Assembly (NCBI GenBank): GCA_937905825.1
Contig: CALCXM010000038.1
Coordinates: forward strand, 1 to 52,252
DNA from: an uncultured bacterium
GTDB taxonomy: Bacteria > Planctomycetota > UBA1135 > GCA-002686595
Length of the DNA stretch: 52,252 nucleotides
Reading direction: 5' to 3'
This document shows positions 34,775 to 43,952 of the stretch, one piece after another. Under the pieces are notes generated by a model that saw nothing but the letters and a program-made list of their open reading frames with translations, was not told the origin of the DNA and made no database searches. The number at the start of each line of letters is the position of its first letter. Positions within the stretch are counted from its first letter, which is position 1. Position numbers and translations under genes: made by a program.

Positions 34775-37129
34775 ATGCTTCAGTCTTCCATCCCCTCCCG
34801 CTCGACCTTCGGTGTCGCGCTCGTGCTGCTCGCTTGCCTTGTTTCCTTTGGAGCTTGGACCCCCCAAGACAAGGCTCCGAGCCTGAACTCCAAGGACGCC
34901 AACAACCGTTTGGCAGCGGCCAAGGCCCTGGTTGAGACGGGCGACGACAACCTGCAGAAGGTCATGCACAAGTTGCTCAAGGACAACGACTGGGAAGTGA
35001 GCCTCGTCGCGATCCGCGCCTTGGGGGATTGCGGGGACAAGAAAGACGTCGAGTCGCTGATTCGAATCGCCACCACCTCGCCGATCCTCGAACTGCGTGC
35101 GGAAGCGGCACTCTCCCTCGGCAAACTCGACGCTCCCAAGGCCGCAGACTCGCTCTCCGGCAAACTGCGCAAGGACGCGACCCTCTTCGCCTGCGAAGCG
35201 CTCATTCGGATCGCCCCGCAAGTCCCCAAGTTTGAAGAGCAGAAGGCCCTCACGCGGTTGGATGATCACGAGTCCTCCGAGGTTCGATCTGCGGCCGCGG
35301 GAGCCTTGGTTGCGCTTGCTCGCAGTGACCGCGGGCTCGTGATGCGCAAGGTCTTGTCCTCGGAATTCCTCGCCGTACGAGCGCGCGCCCTGGAGGTAGC
35401 GAAGGAACAACCCCACGCGGACCTTGCTACCCCGATCTACGAATTACTCCAGCGCCCCCAACTCAACGATGTGGTCCTGCGGCGCGCCATCGGTGCCTAC
35501 GTGGCCAGCGTCGCGAGCATGCCGGAGGGCTCCCAGGCAGCCTGGAGCGAAGCTCTGAAGTCCCTAGGATCCAGCGACGATCCGGCCGTCGCGCGCCGAG
35601 CGGCTCTGCTGGCCGAAGCCTTGGCAAACTCGGAAACAGCCACGGGCTTGGACTTGATCGCAACGACCAGCGCTGTACGCAAGCACGCGGACGCCGGGGT
35701 GCGGGCAGGCGCAGCCCGATCCTTGCGGTCCATGAGTGGTGGCGACGCCTTGGCAGCGGCCCTCGCCATGTTCGATGGGGAGAGCAGCGATCGAGTGCGA
35801 CTCGCGGCCGCCCACGCGATCTTCAAACTGCAACCTGTGAGCGAGGAGGCCGGTAGCCATTGGGCCGTGGAACAACTTTCTCTAGTGAGTGATCGCAAGC
35901 TGCGGCAAGCCATCGCCGTCGAACTCGGGAACAAGGACCTGGAGGAAAACGTCGCCGTTGGTGAAGCGCTGATTGCCGCCCTGGACGACAGTGACTGGGG
36001 CGTTTCCGCCTGCGCAGCGGTTTCCCTCGGACTGACGCGCAGCAGCGCGGGCACCGCCGCTCTGATCAAGATGGCGACGGATCAGAAAGACTGGCGTCGC
36101 CGCGGAGCCGCCGTGGTCGGACTCACCAAAGCCCTGCGCAAGGAGGGCATCACCACCATCATCGCGGCCCTCGGCGACTCCGAACCGCTCGTGAAGCAAA
36201 CCGCCCTGAGCTACCTCAACACCCTGCGGCGCGGCGAGCCCTTGACCGCGAACAGCACCGAGTGGGGTCCCTGGTGGGCGGAGATCCAAGAAAAGATGCG
36301 ACTCTACGATCCGCGCGAGCAGCTAGAGCGCAATGAGAAGTACGGCTACGTCACCGATCCAAAAATTATCTACCGGGGCTTGGACGTCATGGTCCTCGAT
36401 AGCCGCGGAGATCACATCCAACACATTCTCGCGCGCCTGGACATCCAACACCGCATGACCCAGGCCAGCAAGGTCGTGCAAGACGGGCTCGATGCCGGTG
36501 GCGTGTTCGTTTCCAACTGCACGGGTGAGATGGAGAAGGCCGACCTCGAGCGCTTGTCTTGGTTCGTCAAGGTCGGCGGCTACGTCACTGGATCCTGTTG
36601 GGCACTCAGCATGACGATCAATCATCTGGAGCCCGGTGTCGTCGCCAAGCTGCACACCAAGGATGAAGTGATGGACAACGTCATCGCAACCCCTTGCGAT
36701 ATCGAAAGCCAGTACACCGAAGGGGTTTTCGGCAAGTACGTCTTCCCCGTCTACCGGCTAGAGGGCGCCCACTTGATTGACATCCTCGAGCCGGAGCGCG
36801 TCGAAATGTTGGTGGACAGCGTCGACTGCGCCGAGCGCTGGGGCGGCGGAAACCTGGCCTGCTGGTTCCGCTCCGGACACGGGACCTTGCTGGACTCGGC
36901 CAACCACTTTGACTCCCCGGTGTTCCAGCACGCTCAGGGCTTGAAGAAGCCGGAGCAACGCATGGCCTACGCCATCAATCACATGGGCACGAGCTACGCG
37001 CAGATCCGCGAAACAGCCAAGGAAAAATTCTGGGCCTCCAACGGTAAGGCTGCCAAGGAGATCTTTGATGACTCGGTCTTCCGATTGGTCACGAACTTCG
37101 TTCGACTGCGGCGTCTCGAGGGACGCTAG
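34775..37129 (+). CDS. Exported HEAT-repeat protein with C-terminal ThuA/glutaminase-like domain
   Basis: Protein of 784 residues. A signal peptide comprises residues 1-29. From about 35 to 480 it consists of roughly a dozen HEAT/PBS-lyase-like helical repeats (for example VSLVAIRALGDCGDK, ELRAEAALSLGKLDA, VRLAAAHAIFKLQP). Residues about 530-770 form an alpha/beta domain with the rhythm of a class I glutamine amidotransferase/ThuA-like domain (GLDVMVLDSRGDHIQ, then GGVFVSNCTGEME, VGGYVTGSCWAL and RSGHGTLLDS); Cys and His in these blocks may or may not form a catalytic pair. Such HEAT/alpha-beta combinations are common in exported Planctomycetota proteins. The stop TAG at 37127-37129 lies within the CTAG target duplication of the adjoining IS. 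Confidence 0.75.
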   Translation: MLQSSIPSRSTFGVALVLLACLVSFGAWTPQDKAPSLNSKDANNRLAAAKALVETGDDNLQKVMHKLLKDNDWEVSLVAIRALGDCGDKKDVESLIRIATTSPILELRAEAALSLGKLDAPKAADSLSGKLRKDATLFACEALIRIAPQVPKFEEQKALTRLDDHESSEVRSAAAGALVALARSDRGLVMRKVLSSEFLAVRARALEVAKEQPHADLATPIYELLQRPQLNDVVLRRAIGAYVASVASMPEGSQAAWSEALKSLGSSDDPAVARRAALLAEALANSETATGLDLIATTSAVRKHADAGVRAGAARSLRSMSGGDALAAALAMFDGESSDRVRLAAAHAIFKLQPVSEEAGSHWAVEQLSLVSDRKLRQAIAVELGNKDLEENVAVGEALIAALDDSDWGVSACAAVSLGLTRSSAGTAALIKMATDQKDWRRRGAAVVGLTKALRKEGITTIIAALGDSEPLVKQTALSYLNTLRRGEPLTANSTEWGPWWAEIQEKMRLYDPREQLERNEKYGYVTDPKIIYRGLDVMVLDSRGDHIQHILARLDIQHRMTQASKVVQDGLDAGGVFVSNCTGEMEKADLERLSWFVKVGGYVTGSCWALSMTINHLEPGVVAKLHTKDEVMDNVIATPCDIESQYTEGVFGKYVFPVYRLEGAHLIDILEPERVEMLVDSVDCAERWGGGNLACWFRSGHGTLLDSANHFDSPVFQHAQGLKKPEQRMAYAINHMGTSYAQIRETAKEKFWASNGKAAKEIFDDSVFRLVTNFVRLRRLEGR

Positions 37130-38959
37130 AAACCCGGCCGAAAAAGCCAAACCCCGGCGCCCTTGGTGGGTATAGGTGGATCCAGCACCAAGGAGATCCA
37201 TGCTCGGGCACCAATCACCTCAAGGGGAACTTTTTCGCCCCGACCATTTCTTTCAAGACCATGTCGGACGCGACTCGTTCTACAACGCGTTGTCTCAGGC
37301 GCGAGGCGTATGCTTCAAGGATGAAGACTTCGCGGGGTTGTACGGCAAGCGCGGCCGGCCAAGCGTGCCGCCATCGCAGCTGTGTGTAGCGTTGCTGCTC
37401 CAGGCCCGCGACGGAGTTTCTGATGACGAGGCGATCCAGCGCAGTGCCTACGACCTGCGCTGGAAGGTTGCCCTGGGCTTGGAGCTGGACGAGAAGCTCT
37501 GCGCTAAGAGCACACTGCAGCTGTTCCGCGCAAAACTGATCCTGCACGAGAGCTACCAGCAGATCTTCCAGGCAAGCGTGGACCAGTGCCGCAAGCAAGG
37601 ATTGTTGAAGCGCAAGAAACTGGAGGTCGCTATCGACACGACCCCCATTCTGGGACGGGGTGCCGTCAAGGATACATTCAACCTGGTCTCTGACCAGATC
37701 CGTGGGCTGGTCAAAGAAGTCGTGGCATTGAAGGAGCTGGACCTCGAGGGCTTCGTCGCCAGCAACGGCCTTGGGCGACACTTCGCCAGCAGTTTCAAGA
37801 GCCAGCTCGACATTGACTGGAGCGACGCGGGGCAAAAGAGAGCCGCTGTAGAGCAACTTGTCGCGGATGCACGAGTCGTATTACAGCTCGCCAAAGACGC
37901 GCTGCGCGGCTACAAAGCCGATGCCGAGAAAACGCAAGGCGTGAGAGATGCCCGTGCCCTCCTGGCCGATCTGCTCCTGCAGGACATCGACGAGAAGCCT
38001 GAGGATGGCGGCGGGCCGATGATTCGCAAAGGCACCTCCAAAGACCGGGTAGTCTCGACCACCGATACGGAGATGCGACATGGCAGAAAGAGCAGCTCCA
38101 AGCGATTCGATGGCTACAAAGCTTCGATCGCGGTGGATACGGATGCCGGAGTCGTGCTCTCAACAGACGTGATTGCAGCCAATGCCCACGACTCAGAGAA
38201 GGCTGGCGACCTGGCCAAACGAGCTGGAGAGGCCGTGAACCAGAAAGTGGAGAGGGTGCTTGGAGATACAGCCTATGGAACAAGCAGAGCCCGCAAAGAT
38301 ATTGCCGAGGCGACGGATGGTGCAGATGTCGTGGCCAAGGTCCCCCCCGCGACGAGTCGCAAGGGAGCGGAGTTCACAGTAGAGGACTTCAAGATCGACA
38401 TCGTCGGCGGCAAAGCAAAGTGTCCCGCAGGTAAGTACTCGAGGTTCTACGGCCGCCCCAAGGGAACGAGTGACCATCGGTTCACCTTCTCGCGGGAGGA
38501 CTGCACGGCTTGCCCGCTGCGTTCCAAGTGCACAACCTCAAAGGTCGGCGCACGGAAGATCACCATTTGCGAGGGGTACGATGATCTTCGACGCCTCCGT
38601 CTTCGTCAACGTACCAAGTCCTTCAAGAAGGCCTACCGAAGGCGGGTCAAGGTTGAACATCGGCTTGCTCGACTTGTGCAACTCGGTGTTCGGCAAGCCA
38701 AGTACTTTGGTCGTGCCAAGGTCCGATTCCAGGTTTGCATGGCCGCCGCTGTCGCAAACATGATTCTGGCCTGTTCTGCAGCCGCTATGGGTGCCAAAAG
38801 TGGCTGTCGAAGTCTGGCAGATGCGATGCACGCTCTCCAAAATCTGTGGCGAGAAGTTCTAGCGGAAATTGAGGCCCAGAACCCCATAACCCCGAAAAAT
38901 GGAGAGCTCGCTGGAGGCTTCGTTCTCGCCGCTGAAAACACCCCTTGTCGGCCGGGCCT
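37130..38959 (+). mobile_element. IS1182-type insertion sequence
   Basis: Complete-looking element of 1830 bp with one transposase gene. Its ends are imperfect terminal inverted repeats: the left end reads AAACCCGGCCGAAAAAG (37130-37146), and the complement of the right end reads AGGCCCGGCCGACAAGG (38959 backwards), with 13 of 17 identical. The element is flanked by CTAG on both sides (37126-37129 and 38960-38963), which I read as a 4-bp target duplication. The left copy supplies the stop of the HEAT gene and the right copy the stop of the transposase gene. It inserted at the base of a long inverted repeat (38960-39128). It looks intact and is therefore probably a recent or active arrival. 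Confidence 0.8.
37161..37193 (+). promoter_or_regulatory. Hairpin hiding the transposase ribosome binding site
   Basis: CCTTGGTG (37161-37168) pairs perfectly with CACCAAGG (37186-37193), and the latter runs into the ribosome binding site AGGAG at 37191-37195, 4 nt before ATG 37200. In transcripts reading in from the HEAT gene the hairpin would cover the ribosome binding site and keep transposase levels low. Protection from read-through expression of this kind is known in several IS families. Confidence 0.5.
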
Positions 38960-38963
38960 CTAG
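37200..38963 (+). CDS. IS1182-family DDE transposase
   Basis: Transposase of 587 residues. The N-terminal region has the IS1182 pattern (RPDHFFQDHVG, later YGKRGRPSVPPSQLC) and a coiled helix-rich DNA-binding part. The catalytic acidic residues lie in a DDE core: the first Asp in VAIDTTPILG, the second in VLGDTAYG, and the Glu in VKVEHRLARL. A cysteine cluster (CTACPLRSKC) typical of the group lies between the second and third. The real start is ATG 37200 with AGGAG 4 nt upstream; an earlier in-frame start at 37176 lacks a ribosome binding site and lies upstream of it. The stop TAG comes from the target CTAG. The frame is intact with no frameshift. Confidence 0.9.
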   Translation: MLGHQSPQGELFRPDHFFQDHVGRDSFYNALSQARGVCFKDEDFAGLYGKRGRPSVPPSQLCVALLLQARDGVSDDEAIQRSAYDLRWKVALGLELDEKLCAKSTLQLFRAKLILHESYQQIFQASVDQCRKQGLLKRKKLEVAIDTTPILGRGAVKDTFNLVSDQIRGLVKEVVALKELDLEGFVASNGLGRHFASSFKSQLDIDWSDAGQKRAAVEQLVADARVVLQLAKDALRGYKADAEKTQGVRDARALLADLLLQDIDEKPEDGGGPMIRKGTSKDRVVSTTDTEMRHGRKSSSKRFDGYKASIAVDTDAGVVLSTDVIAANAHDSEKAGDLAKRAGEAVNQKVERVLGDTAYGTSRARKDIAEATDGADVVAKVPPATSRKGAEFTVEDFKIDIVGGKAKCPAGKYSRFYGRPKGTSDHRFTFSREDCTACPLRSKCTTSKVGARKITICEGYDDLRRLRLRQRTKSFKKAYRRRVKVEHRLARLVQLGVRQAKYFGRAKVRFQVCMAAAVANMILACSAAAMGAKSGCRSLADAMHALQNLWREVLAEIEAQNPITPKNGELAGGFVLAAENTPCRPGL

Positions 38964-39128
38964 GAGTCTGCGCCACAGATAGCGGTCCGCGAGATACCGA
39001 GCATCGGGCCCAGGTCAAGGAGTGACAAGTTCCCAATGGCTGGATGCCATCGGGGACCTTGGCAGGACGCAGAGATGGGTTCGAGGATCGGTGTCTCGCG
39101 GATCGCTATCTGTGGCGCAGGCTCCTAG
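38960..39128 (+). repeat. 169-nt inverted repeat / long RNA hairpin
   Basis: A 41-nt arm (38960-39000) pairs with 39088-39128 at 38 of 41 positions. The three others (T-G, G-T and T-G) are wobble pairs in the plus-strand RNA, so the stem is fully paired. It continues as CGGGCCCA (39005-39012) with TGGGTTCG (39076-39083). An inner hairpin follows, with TCCC/GGGG (31-34 with 52-55 after 39000) and ATGGC/GCCAT (39036-39040 with 39046-39050). The right arm contains the last codons of the leftward MFS gene (stop at 39106). It might be a terminator, a MITE-like element or a structured RNA. The compatible wobbles favour selection at the RNA level. Confidence 0.75.
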
Positions 39129-40329
39129 CCGCAACCAAGAAGTACCCTGCGCACAGCACGAGGCCCAAGGCTCCGGATGCGTGCCACACGATGTCGCGGC
39201 CCAGGTTGTGGTAGATGAACAGGCTGCCGGCGGGCCCAATCACGTGCCCCAGGGAGAAGACCATCGACATCATGCCCATGTACTTGCCGATGCTTTTTGG
39301 TGCGGCGCGCTGGGCCGTGTAGGCCGTCCCCGCCGGAGCCATTAGCATCTCGCCGATGGTGTAGAGCGCGACGCAAAACAGGGCGAAGCCGAGGCCATGT
39401 CCCCAGGGCAGGAAGGCCACGCCAACACCTAAGAACAGAACGCCGACCCCGATCACGCGCAAGGGCGAATGGGCGCTTGTGCGATGGGTCAACACCATTT
39501 CGAAGAGCAGGATGATGGCGGTGTTGCAGGCGAACACCAGGCCGATGCGACTCTCGCTCAGGTCGTACACGTCGTGCAAGTAGAGCGGGAGCACCGTGAA
39601 CAGATTGAAGAACAGGAACGAAGAGACACCCATCAATCCCATCACGAGCAGGAATTGCGCGTCCCGCCAAGGCGAGAGATTGCCCTCGATTCGGGGAGTG
39701 CTGTCCGTCTGCGCCCCTTCCTGCGTGGCGCTTGGAGCCACCACGCCTAGGCTGGGCACGGCCCAAACCAGGAACGCAGCAGAGGCCAAGCAGGTGGCCG
39801 CGTCCACGAGAAACAAAGCGTTGTAATCCCATTCCGCGAGGTAGCCGCCAGCCAAAGCACCGAGCGCCATCCCGGCGTTGATGGCCAGGCGCTGCAGAGC
39901 AAACCCGCGCGTACGCAACGCTCCCGGGCAAGCGCTGGCCATGGCGACGCTGGCCGCCGGCCGAATGCCCTCCACCACGATCGCGAGGACCAGCAACCCC
40001 GCCCCGCAAGCCTGCGCGCTGCGAGCGTCCTTCAGCACGAGAAACACACCTGCACTCAGCACGAGACTGGCCGTCATCACAGGACGCGGCCCAAAGCGGT
40101 CGGTGGCCCAGCCACCGAGGAAACTTCCCAGGATCCCACCCACCCCGTAAAGCCCGATGATCAGTCCAGCCAAAGCTCCGAGGCCGAGTTCATCGCTCAG
40201 GTAGATCGTCAGGTACGGCAAGACCATGGTGCCCATGCGATTGATGAACAACATTCCAGAGAGCCACCAAGCGTCCGAGGGCAGCCCCCGGTAGGCGTCG
40301 CGGTAAGCGTTGAGGAGTTTGTTCAACAT
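39106..40329 (-). CDS. Major facilitator superfamily transporter
   Basis: Integral membrane protein of 407 residues with about 12 hydrophobic helices, arranged as two six-helix halves. The family loop signature between helices 2 and 3 is GGWATDRFGPRPVM. The N-terminal helix FINRMGTMVLPYLTIYL is typical of MFS drug/metabolite exporters. ATG 40329 is chosen; an in-frame TTG at 40362 lies further up. The last residues (RSLRHR) and the stop lie in the right arm of the 169-nt inverted repeat, so the 3' end of the gene is part of a structured RNA. It follows the PNPOx-like gene, which runs 140 nt into this reading frame. The substrate is unknown. Confidence 0.85.
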   Translation of the reverse strand: MLNKLLNAYRDAYRGLPSDAWWLSGMLFINRMGTMVLPYLTIYLSDELGLGALAGLIIGLYGVGGILGSFLGGWATDRFGPRPVMTASLVLSAGVFLVLKDARSAQACGAGLLVLAIVVEGIRPAASVAMASACPGALRTRGFALQRLAINAGMALGALAGGYLAEWDYNALFLVDAATCLASAAFLVWAVPSLGVVAPSATQEGAQTDSTPRIEGNLSPWRDAQFLLVMGLMGVSSFLFFNLFTVLPLYLHDVYDLSESRIGLVFACNTAIILLFEMVLTHRTSAHSPLRVIGVGVLFLGVGVAFLPWGHGLGFALFCVALYTIGEMLMAPAGTAYTAQRAAPKSIGKYMGMMSMVFSLGHVIGPAGSLFIYHNLGRDIVWHASGALGLVLCAGYFLVAARSLRHR

Positions 40330-41017
40330 AGGGGAAGCAGGATCCAGGTGACGACGGGGCAAGCCGGTGGGCGTACTTGCCGGAGGGCCCCGTGAATTCG
40401 GACGAGGAGTCTACAGCTCTTTGCTTGTCAACACCCAGAATCAACGGCCCAGCCAATCCAAAGCAACCGGCGATTGCTTGCGGCGCTTCGGCTCGATTCC
40501 CACCGTCCATCGGGACCGGACCCCAGGACATCTGCTCGAGCTCTTCGAGCGTGAAGCGCGGGGTAATGTGTTGCGGACAGTTCCAATCGAAGGCGACGAC
40601 CTTGAACAGCACCGCCCGTTCTGGCTTCCCGGGGTACTCGGGATCGTCGAGCGCTTCGAGCAAGTCGGCGCGCTCCGTGAGACTCAACACTTCGGTCGTG
40701 GCCAGCAGTTTGAGGCGCCGCCGATTGGCGTAGTCCATGAAGAAGAGCGACGCACGGTTGTTGGCACGCAGGTTTCCCATGCTGATGTACTGACGGTTGC
40801 CGCTGAAGTCCAAGTAGGCCAGGGTCCTCTCGTCGATGACTTTCAGGAAGCCCTTGGGCCCGCCACGAAACTGCATGTAGGGCCAGCCTTCGTGATTGAC
40901 CGTCGCCAAGTAGAACCCATCGCGTTCGCGATGAACGGCGCTTCCCTGACGGAGAGCTGCTCGTCGTTCGTGGCCCCCGCCTCCAAGCGCAGTGCGCACT
41001 TTTTTTTGGCACTCCAT
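40190..41017 (-). CDS. Pyridoxamine 5'-phosphate oxidase-like protein (PNPOx split-barrel family), over-long at the 3' end
   Basis: The split-barrel flavin-type domain is clear: RDGFYLATVNHEGWPYMQF, RGGPKGFLKVIDE, GNRQYISMGNL, then ASLFFMDYANRRRLKL and FDWNCPQHITPRF. Family members bind FMN, F420 or haem, or are small-molecule oxidases. The domain ends near residue 175 of 275. The following stretch is unlike the family and overlaps the first 140 nt of the MFS gene in another frame. Either the original stop has been lost by a frameshift near 40470, or the tail is translated. The N-terminus begins ATGGAGTGCC followed by an A8 run (T8 on the plus strand), a potential slippage site. ATG 41017 is the likely start. 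Confidence 0.7.
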   Translation of the reverse strand: MECQKKVRTALGGGGHERRAALRQGSAVHRERDGFYLATVNHEGWPYMQFRGGPKGFLKVIDERTLAYLDFSGNRQYISMGNLRANNRASLFFMDYANRRRLKLLATTEVLSLTERADLLEALDDPEYPGKPERAVLFKVVAFDWNCPQHITPRFTLEELEQMSWGPVPMDGGNRAEAPQAIAGCFGLAGPLILGVDKQRAVDSSSEFTGPSGKYAHRLAPSSPGSCFPYVEQTPQRLPRRLPGAALGRLVALWNVVHQSHGHHGLAVPDDLPER

Positions 41018-41314
41018 CCCCACTCAAAAGCGCAACCAGGCGCACCCGACAGCTCGAAACAGGACCTAGCAAATCTACCTAGAGTCCAAATCTCGAACCC
41101 CGGCTAGGACCCCATGAGCGGCGATCGGGCCCGGGAGACTCACCTGCTCCCCTGTGGGTTCAAACGAAGCGCCCACTCTCACCCCCGTCGGGGTTGTGGT
41201 TTGGCCACCCAAGGAGCCCCCTATTTCAACTGGGCCTTCCTTCAGTTTCCCCGCGGCAGACTCGAAGAACCCATTCGGACCCTCCCCCTGCCTTCCCGAC
41301 GTTTCCCTCAGGTC

Positions 41315-42463
41315 ATGACCCATAGCCCTCCCAACGACTCTCCAGTTCGCCGCGGCGATTCCAAACGAACCGACGCCCGCGAGGCCGTTGCCGAATTGGA
41401 TGCCACCCTCGGCTTGCAGACGGCCGCCTTGGGGGTCCTGTTCTACAGTCCCAGCTACGACGAAGAGGCCCTGGTCGAAGAGTTGACCAAGCGTCAAGCA
41501 GCGGGTCCGATCGTGGCCTGCACAACGGCCGGCGAAATAGGAATGGACGGCTATCAGGACGACAGCATCTCCGGCTTCAGTCTGACCGGTGATGAGTTCC
41601 AGGTCGCTATCGGCGTCGTGGACGGCCTGAGTGATTTCAGCATCGAGCAAGCGGGTGAGATCGCGACAACCCTGCGCGCCGACCTCGGGGCCCAGGTCGA
41701 ATCGATGAAGTCCAGCAACTGCTTCGTGCTCTTGCTTGTGGACGGCCTCTCAGGCGCTGAGGAACCCTTAACTTTCAAACTGCAGCAGGCCTTGGGCGAC
41801 ATCCCACTCGTTGGAGGATCTGCAGGAGATCGCTACGACTTCAAGTCCACACGAATCATCGCGAACGGCAAGGCCGCCTCCGACCGTGCGGTCATCGTCA
41901 TGGTGCATACGACGCGACCCTTCCAGATCATCTCGGAACAGGCATTCCATCCTACGGATCGCAAGGTGGTCATCACCGGCGCGGACCCCGGATCCCGCAA
42001 GATCAGCGAAATCAATGGGATCACTGCAGCGGAGGGGTACGCGGAACTCTTGAACCTGGAAGGGCCCGACCAATTGACCGCCGAGTTGTTCGCCGAGCGA
42101 CCACTCATGCTGCAACTGGGAGGCCAGTGGCACGTCCGATCTCCGCAAACTGTGCTAGAAGGTGGTGCCATCCAGACCTACTGTGCCGTGGAAGAGGGCA
42201 ACGTCCTTTCTGTTGGAGAGTGCATCGACTTCGCAGGCTCTCTCAGGGAAACGCTGGAGGCGGCTCGCTCCAAGATTGGTGAGATCCAACTGCTCATCGC
42301 GTGCGACTGCATTCAACGCCGCATGCGAATCGAGTCCCACGACGAGCTAGAGCTGGCCTCCGAGATCATGCGCGAGTTCAACGCCATTGGATTCTCAACC
42401 TATGGGGAGCAATGTGGCACCGTCCACATGAACCAGACCCTAACCGCGATCGCAATCGCATAG
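41315..42463 (+). CDS. FIST-domain sensory protein
   Basis: Cytoplasmic protein of 382 residues consisting of FIST N and FIST C domains, a ligand-sensing module tied to signal transduction. Blocks include [57 protein letters not shown] and, in the C-terminal part, [13 protein letters not shown] and [12 protein letters not shown]; the end is [22 protein letters not shown] in type (GExx-containing FIST C end). ATG 41315 is the likely start; upstream in-frame residues back to 41114 are not protein-like. A hybrid histidine kinase gene starts 37 nt later, so the pair probably forms one pathway in which FIST senses a small molecule and passes the signal to the kinase. Confidence 0.88.
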   Translation: MTHSPPNDSPVRRGDSKRTDAREAVAELDATLGLQTAALGVLFYSPSYDEEALVEELTKRQAAGPIVACTTAGEIGMDGYQDDSISGFSLTGDEFQVAIGVVDGLSDFSIEQAGEIATTLRADLGAQVESMKSSNCFVLLLVDGLSGAEEPLTFKLQQALGDIPLVGGSAGDRYDFKSTRIIANGKAASDRAVIVMVHTTRPFQIISEQAFHPTDRKVVITGADPGSRKISEINGITAAEGYAELLNLEGPDQLTAELFAERPLMLQLGGQWHVRSPQTVLEGGAIQTYCAVEEGNVLSVGECIDFAGSLRETLEAARSKIGEIQLLIACDCIQRRMRIESHDELELASEIMREFNAIGFSTYGEQCGTVHMNQTLTAIAIA

Positions 42464-42500
42464 CCCAGGCGAGTCAAGCGCTCACCCAATCCCTGTTTCT

Positions 42501-43952
42501 ATGCAGACCGATAACGATCACCCGGAAGTCGAAAACGCCAAGCTGAAGAAGAAGCTTGCGCGTCTAGAGAAGATCAACGCCTCGTTGATGACCCAGGTGG
42601 AACGCTCCGTGAACGAAGTCGGCTCGGCCGGCGTTCTCTTCCAGAACGCGCTCGAGCTTGAGGAGAAGGTTCGCGAGCGCACGCGAAACCTCGAATTGGC
42701 GCGCCAGGAGCTCGAAGACTCCAACGCAGGATTGCAAATCGCCAAAGAGGAAGCCGAGGCCGCCTGCCAGGCCAAGGGACAATTCTTGGCCACCATGAGC
42801 CACGAGATTCGCACCCCGATGAACGGCCTGGTTGGAGTCTTGAGCCTGCTCAGCCATGACGCGCCGGAAGAAATATGTACGCTGCTCTCGACGGCACAAA
42901 ACTGCGCAGACGATCTGCTGGTCCTGATCGGCGACATCCTGGACTTCTCGAAGATCGAAGCGGGCAAGATGGTCCTCGAACAGATCGAGTTCAACGCCCG
43001 TGACTTGGTGGAATCCAACTGCAACTTGCACGCACCCACCGCCGAAAAGAAGGGGCTCCAACTGCACAGCGAGACGACCCCCGGAACGAACTACAACGTG
43101 CTCGGGGACGCCATGCGTCTGCGGCAGATCCTCTCGAACTTGACCAGCAACGCCGCCAAGTTCACCAAGAAAGGAGAGGTCGTGATCCGTGTGAATCTAG
43201 CCTCACGCGATGGGCAGGACGTGCTGCGCTTTGAGGTCCAAGACTCCGGCATCGGCATTTCTCCTGAGGCACGCAAGAACCTCTTCAAGGCCTTCTCCCA
43301 AGCGGACTCTTCCACGACTCGCGAATTTGGGGGCACTGGTTTGGGGCTCGCCATCTCGAGCAAGCTCGTGGAGCTGATGAAGGGGCAGATCGGGGTCGAT
43401 AGCGCTCCCGGCAGCGGCTCGCTGTTCTGGTTTGAGATACCCTATCGTCCCGTGCAAGCAGCGGACAGCTGCTTGGAAGCGAAGCCCAACTCTCTAGCGG
43501 AAAGGAAGGTCGTCGTCTCCCAGAACGAGGACGCTATTTCAGACGCACTCCAGAATCTCCGCATCCTCTTGGTGGATGACAACCCGACCAACCGCTTGAT
43601 CGGATCCAAGATGGTCCGGAAGGTCAACGAGAAAATGCCCACCCTGGCGAACGATGGAGTGGAAGCGATCGAAGCCTTGCGCAGTGGCTCCTTCGATCTG
43701 GTCCTGATGGATTGCATGATGCCCGTGATGGATGGCTACGAAGCCTCCCGTGCCATTCGCAATGGGGACGCTGGCGAGGAAGCAAAAGATCTCGTCGTCA
43801 TTGCGGTAACGGCAAACGCCATGGACGGCGACCGCGAAGCCTGTGTCGCAGCTGGTATGACCGACTATCTGTCCAAGCCTATCCGCCTGCAGGAACTCGG
43901 GGAACAACTCGCCAAGTGGGCTGGACGGCGCCACGGGGACGCCTCGAACTGA
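42501..43952 (+). CDS. Soluble hybrid histidine kinase with receiver domain
   Basis: Protein of 483 residues without membrane segments. A long coiled coil (about 8-95) is followed by the HisKA dimerisation domain with the phospho-acceptor His101 in [10 protein letters not shown]. The ATP-binding domain has the N box in [11 protein letters not shown] (about 212-222), the G1 box DSGIGI (248-253) and the G2 box GGTGLGL (277-283). A linker leads to a receiver domain (352-475) with the acidic pair DD (359-360), the phospho-acceptor Asp404 in VLMDCMMP and the Lys of LSKP (459). The input presumably comes from the FIST protein encoded just upstream. No output regulator is adjacent. Confidence 0.92.
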   Translation: MQTDNDHPEVENAKLKKKLARLEKINASLMTQVERSVNEVGSAGVLFQNALELEEKVRERTRNLELARQELEDSNAGLQIAKEEAEAACQAKGQFLATMSHEIRTPMNGLVGVLSLLSHDAPEEICTLLSTAQNCADDLLVLIGDILDFSKIEAGKMVLEQIEFNARDLVESNCNLHAPTAEKKGLQLHSETTPGTNYNVLGDAMRLRQILSNLTSNAAKFTKKGEVVIRVNLASRDGQDVLRFEVQDSGIGISPEARKNLFKAFSQADSSTTREFGGTGLGLAISSKLVELMKGQIGVDSAPGSGSLFWFEIPYRPVQAADSCLEAKPNSLAERKVVVSQNEDAISDALQNLRILLVDDNPTNRLIGSKMVRKVNEKMPTLANDGVEAIEALRSGSFDLVLMDCMMPVMDGYEASRAIRNGDAGEEAKDLVVIAVTANAMDGDREACVAAGMTDYLSKPIRLQELGEQLAKWAGRRHGDASN

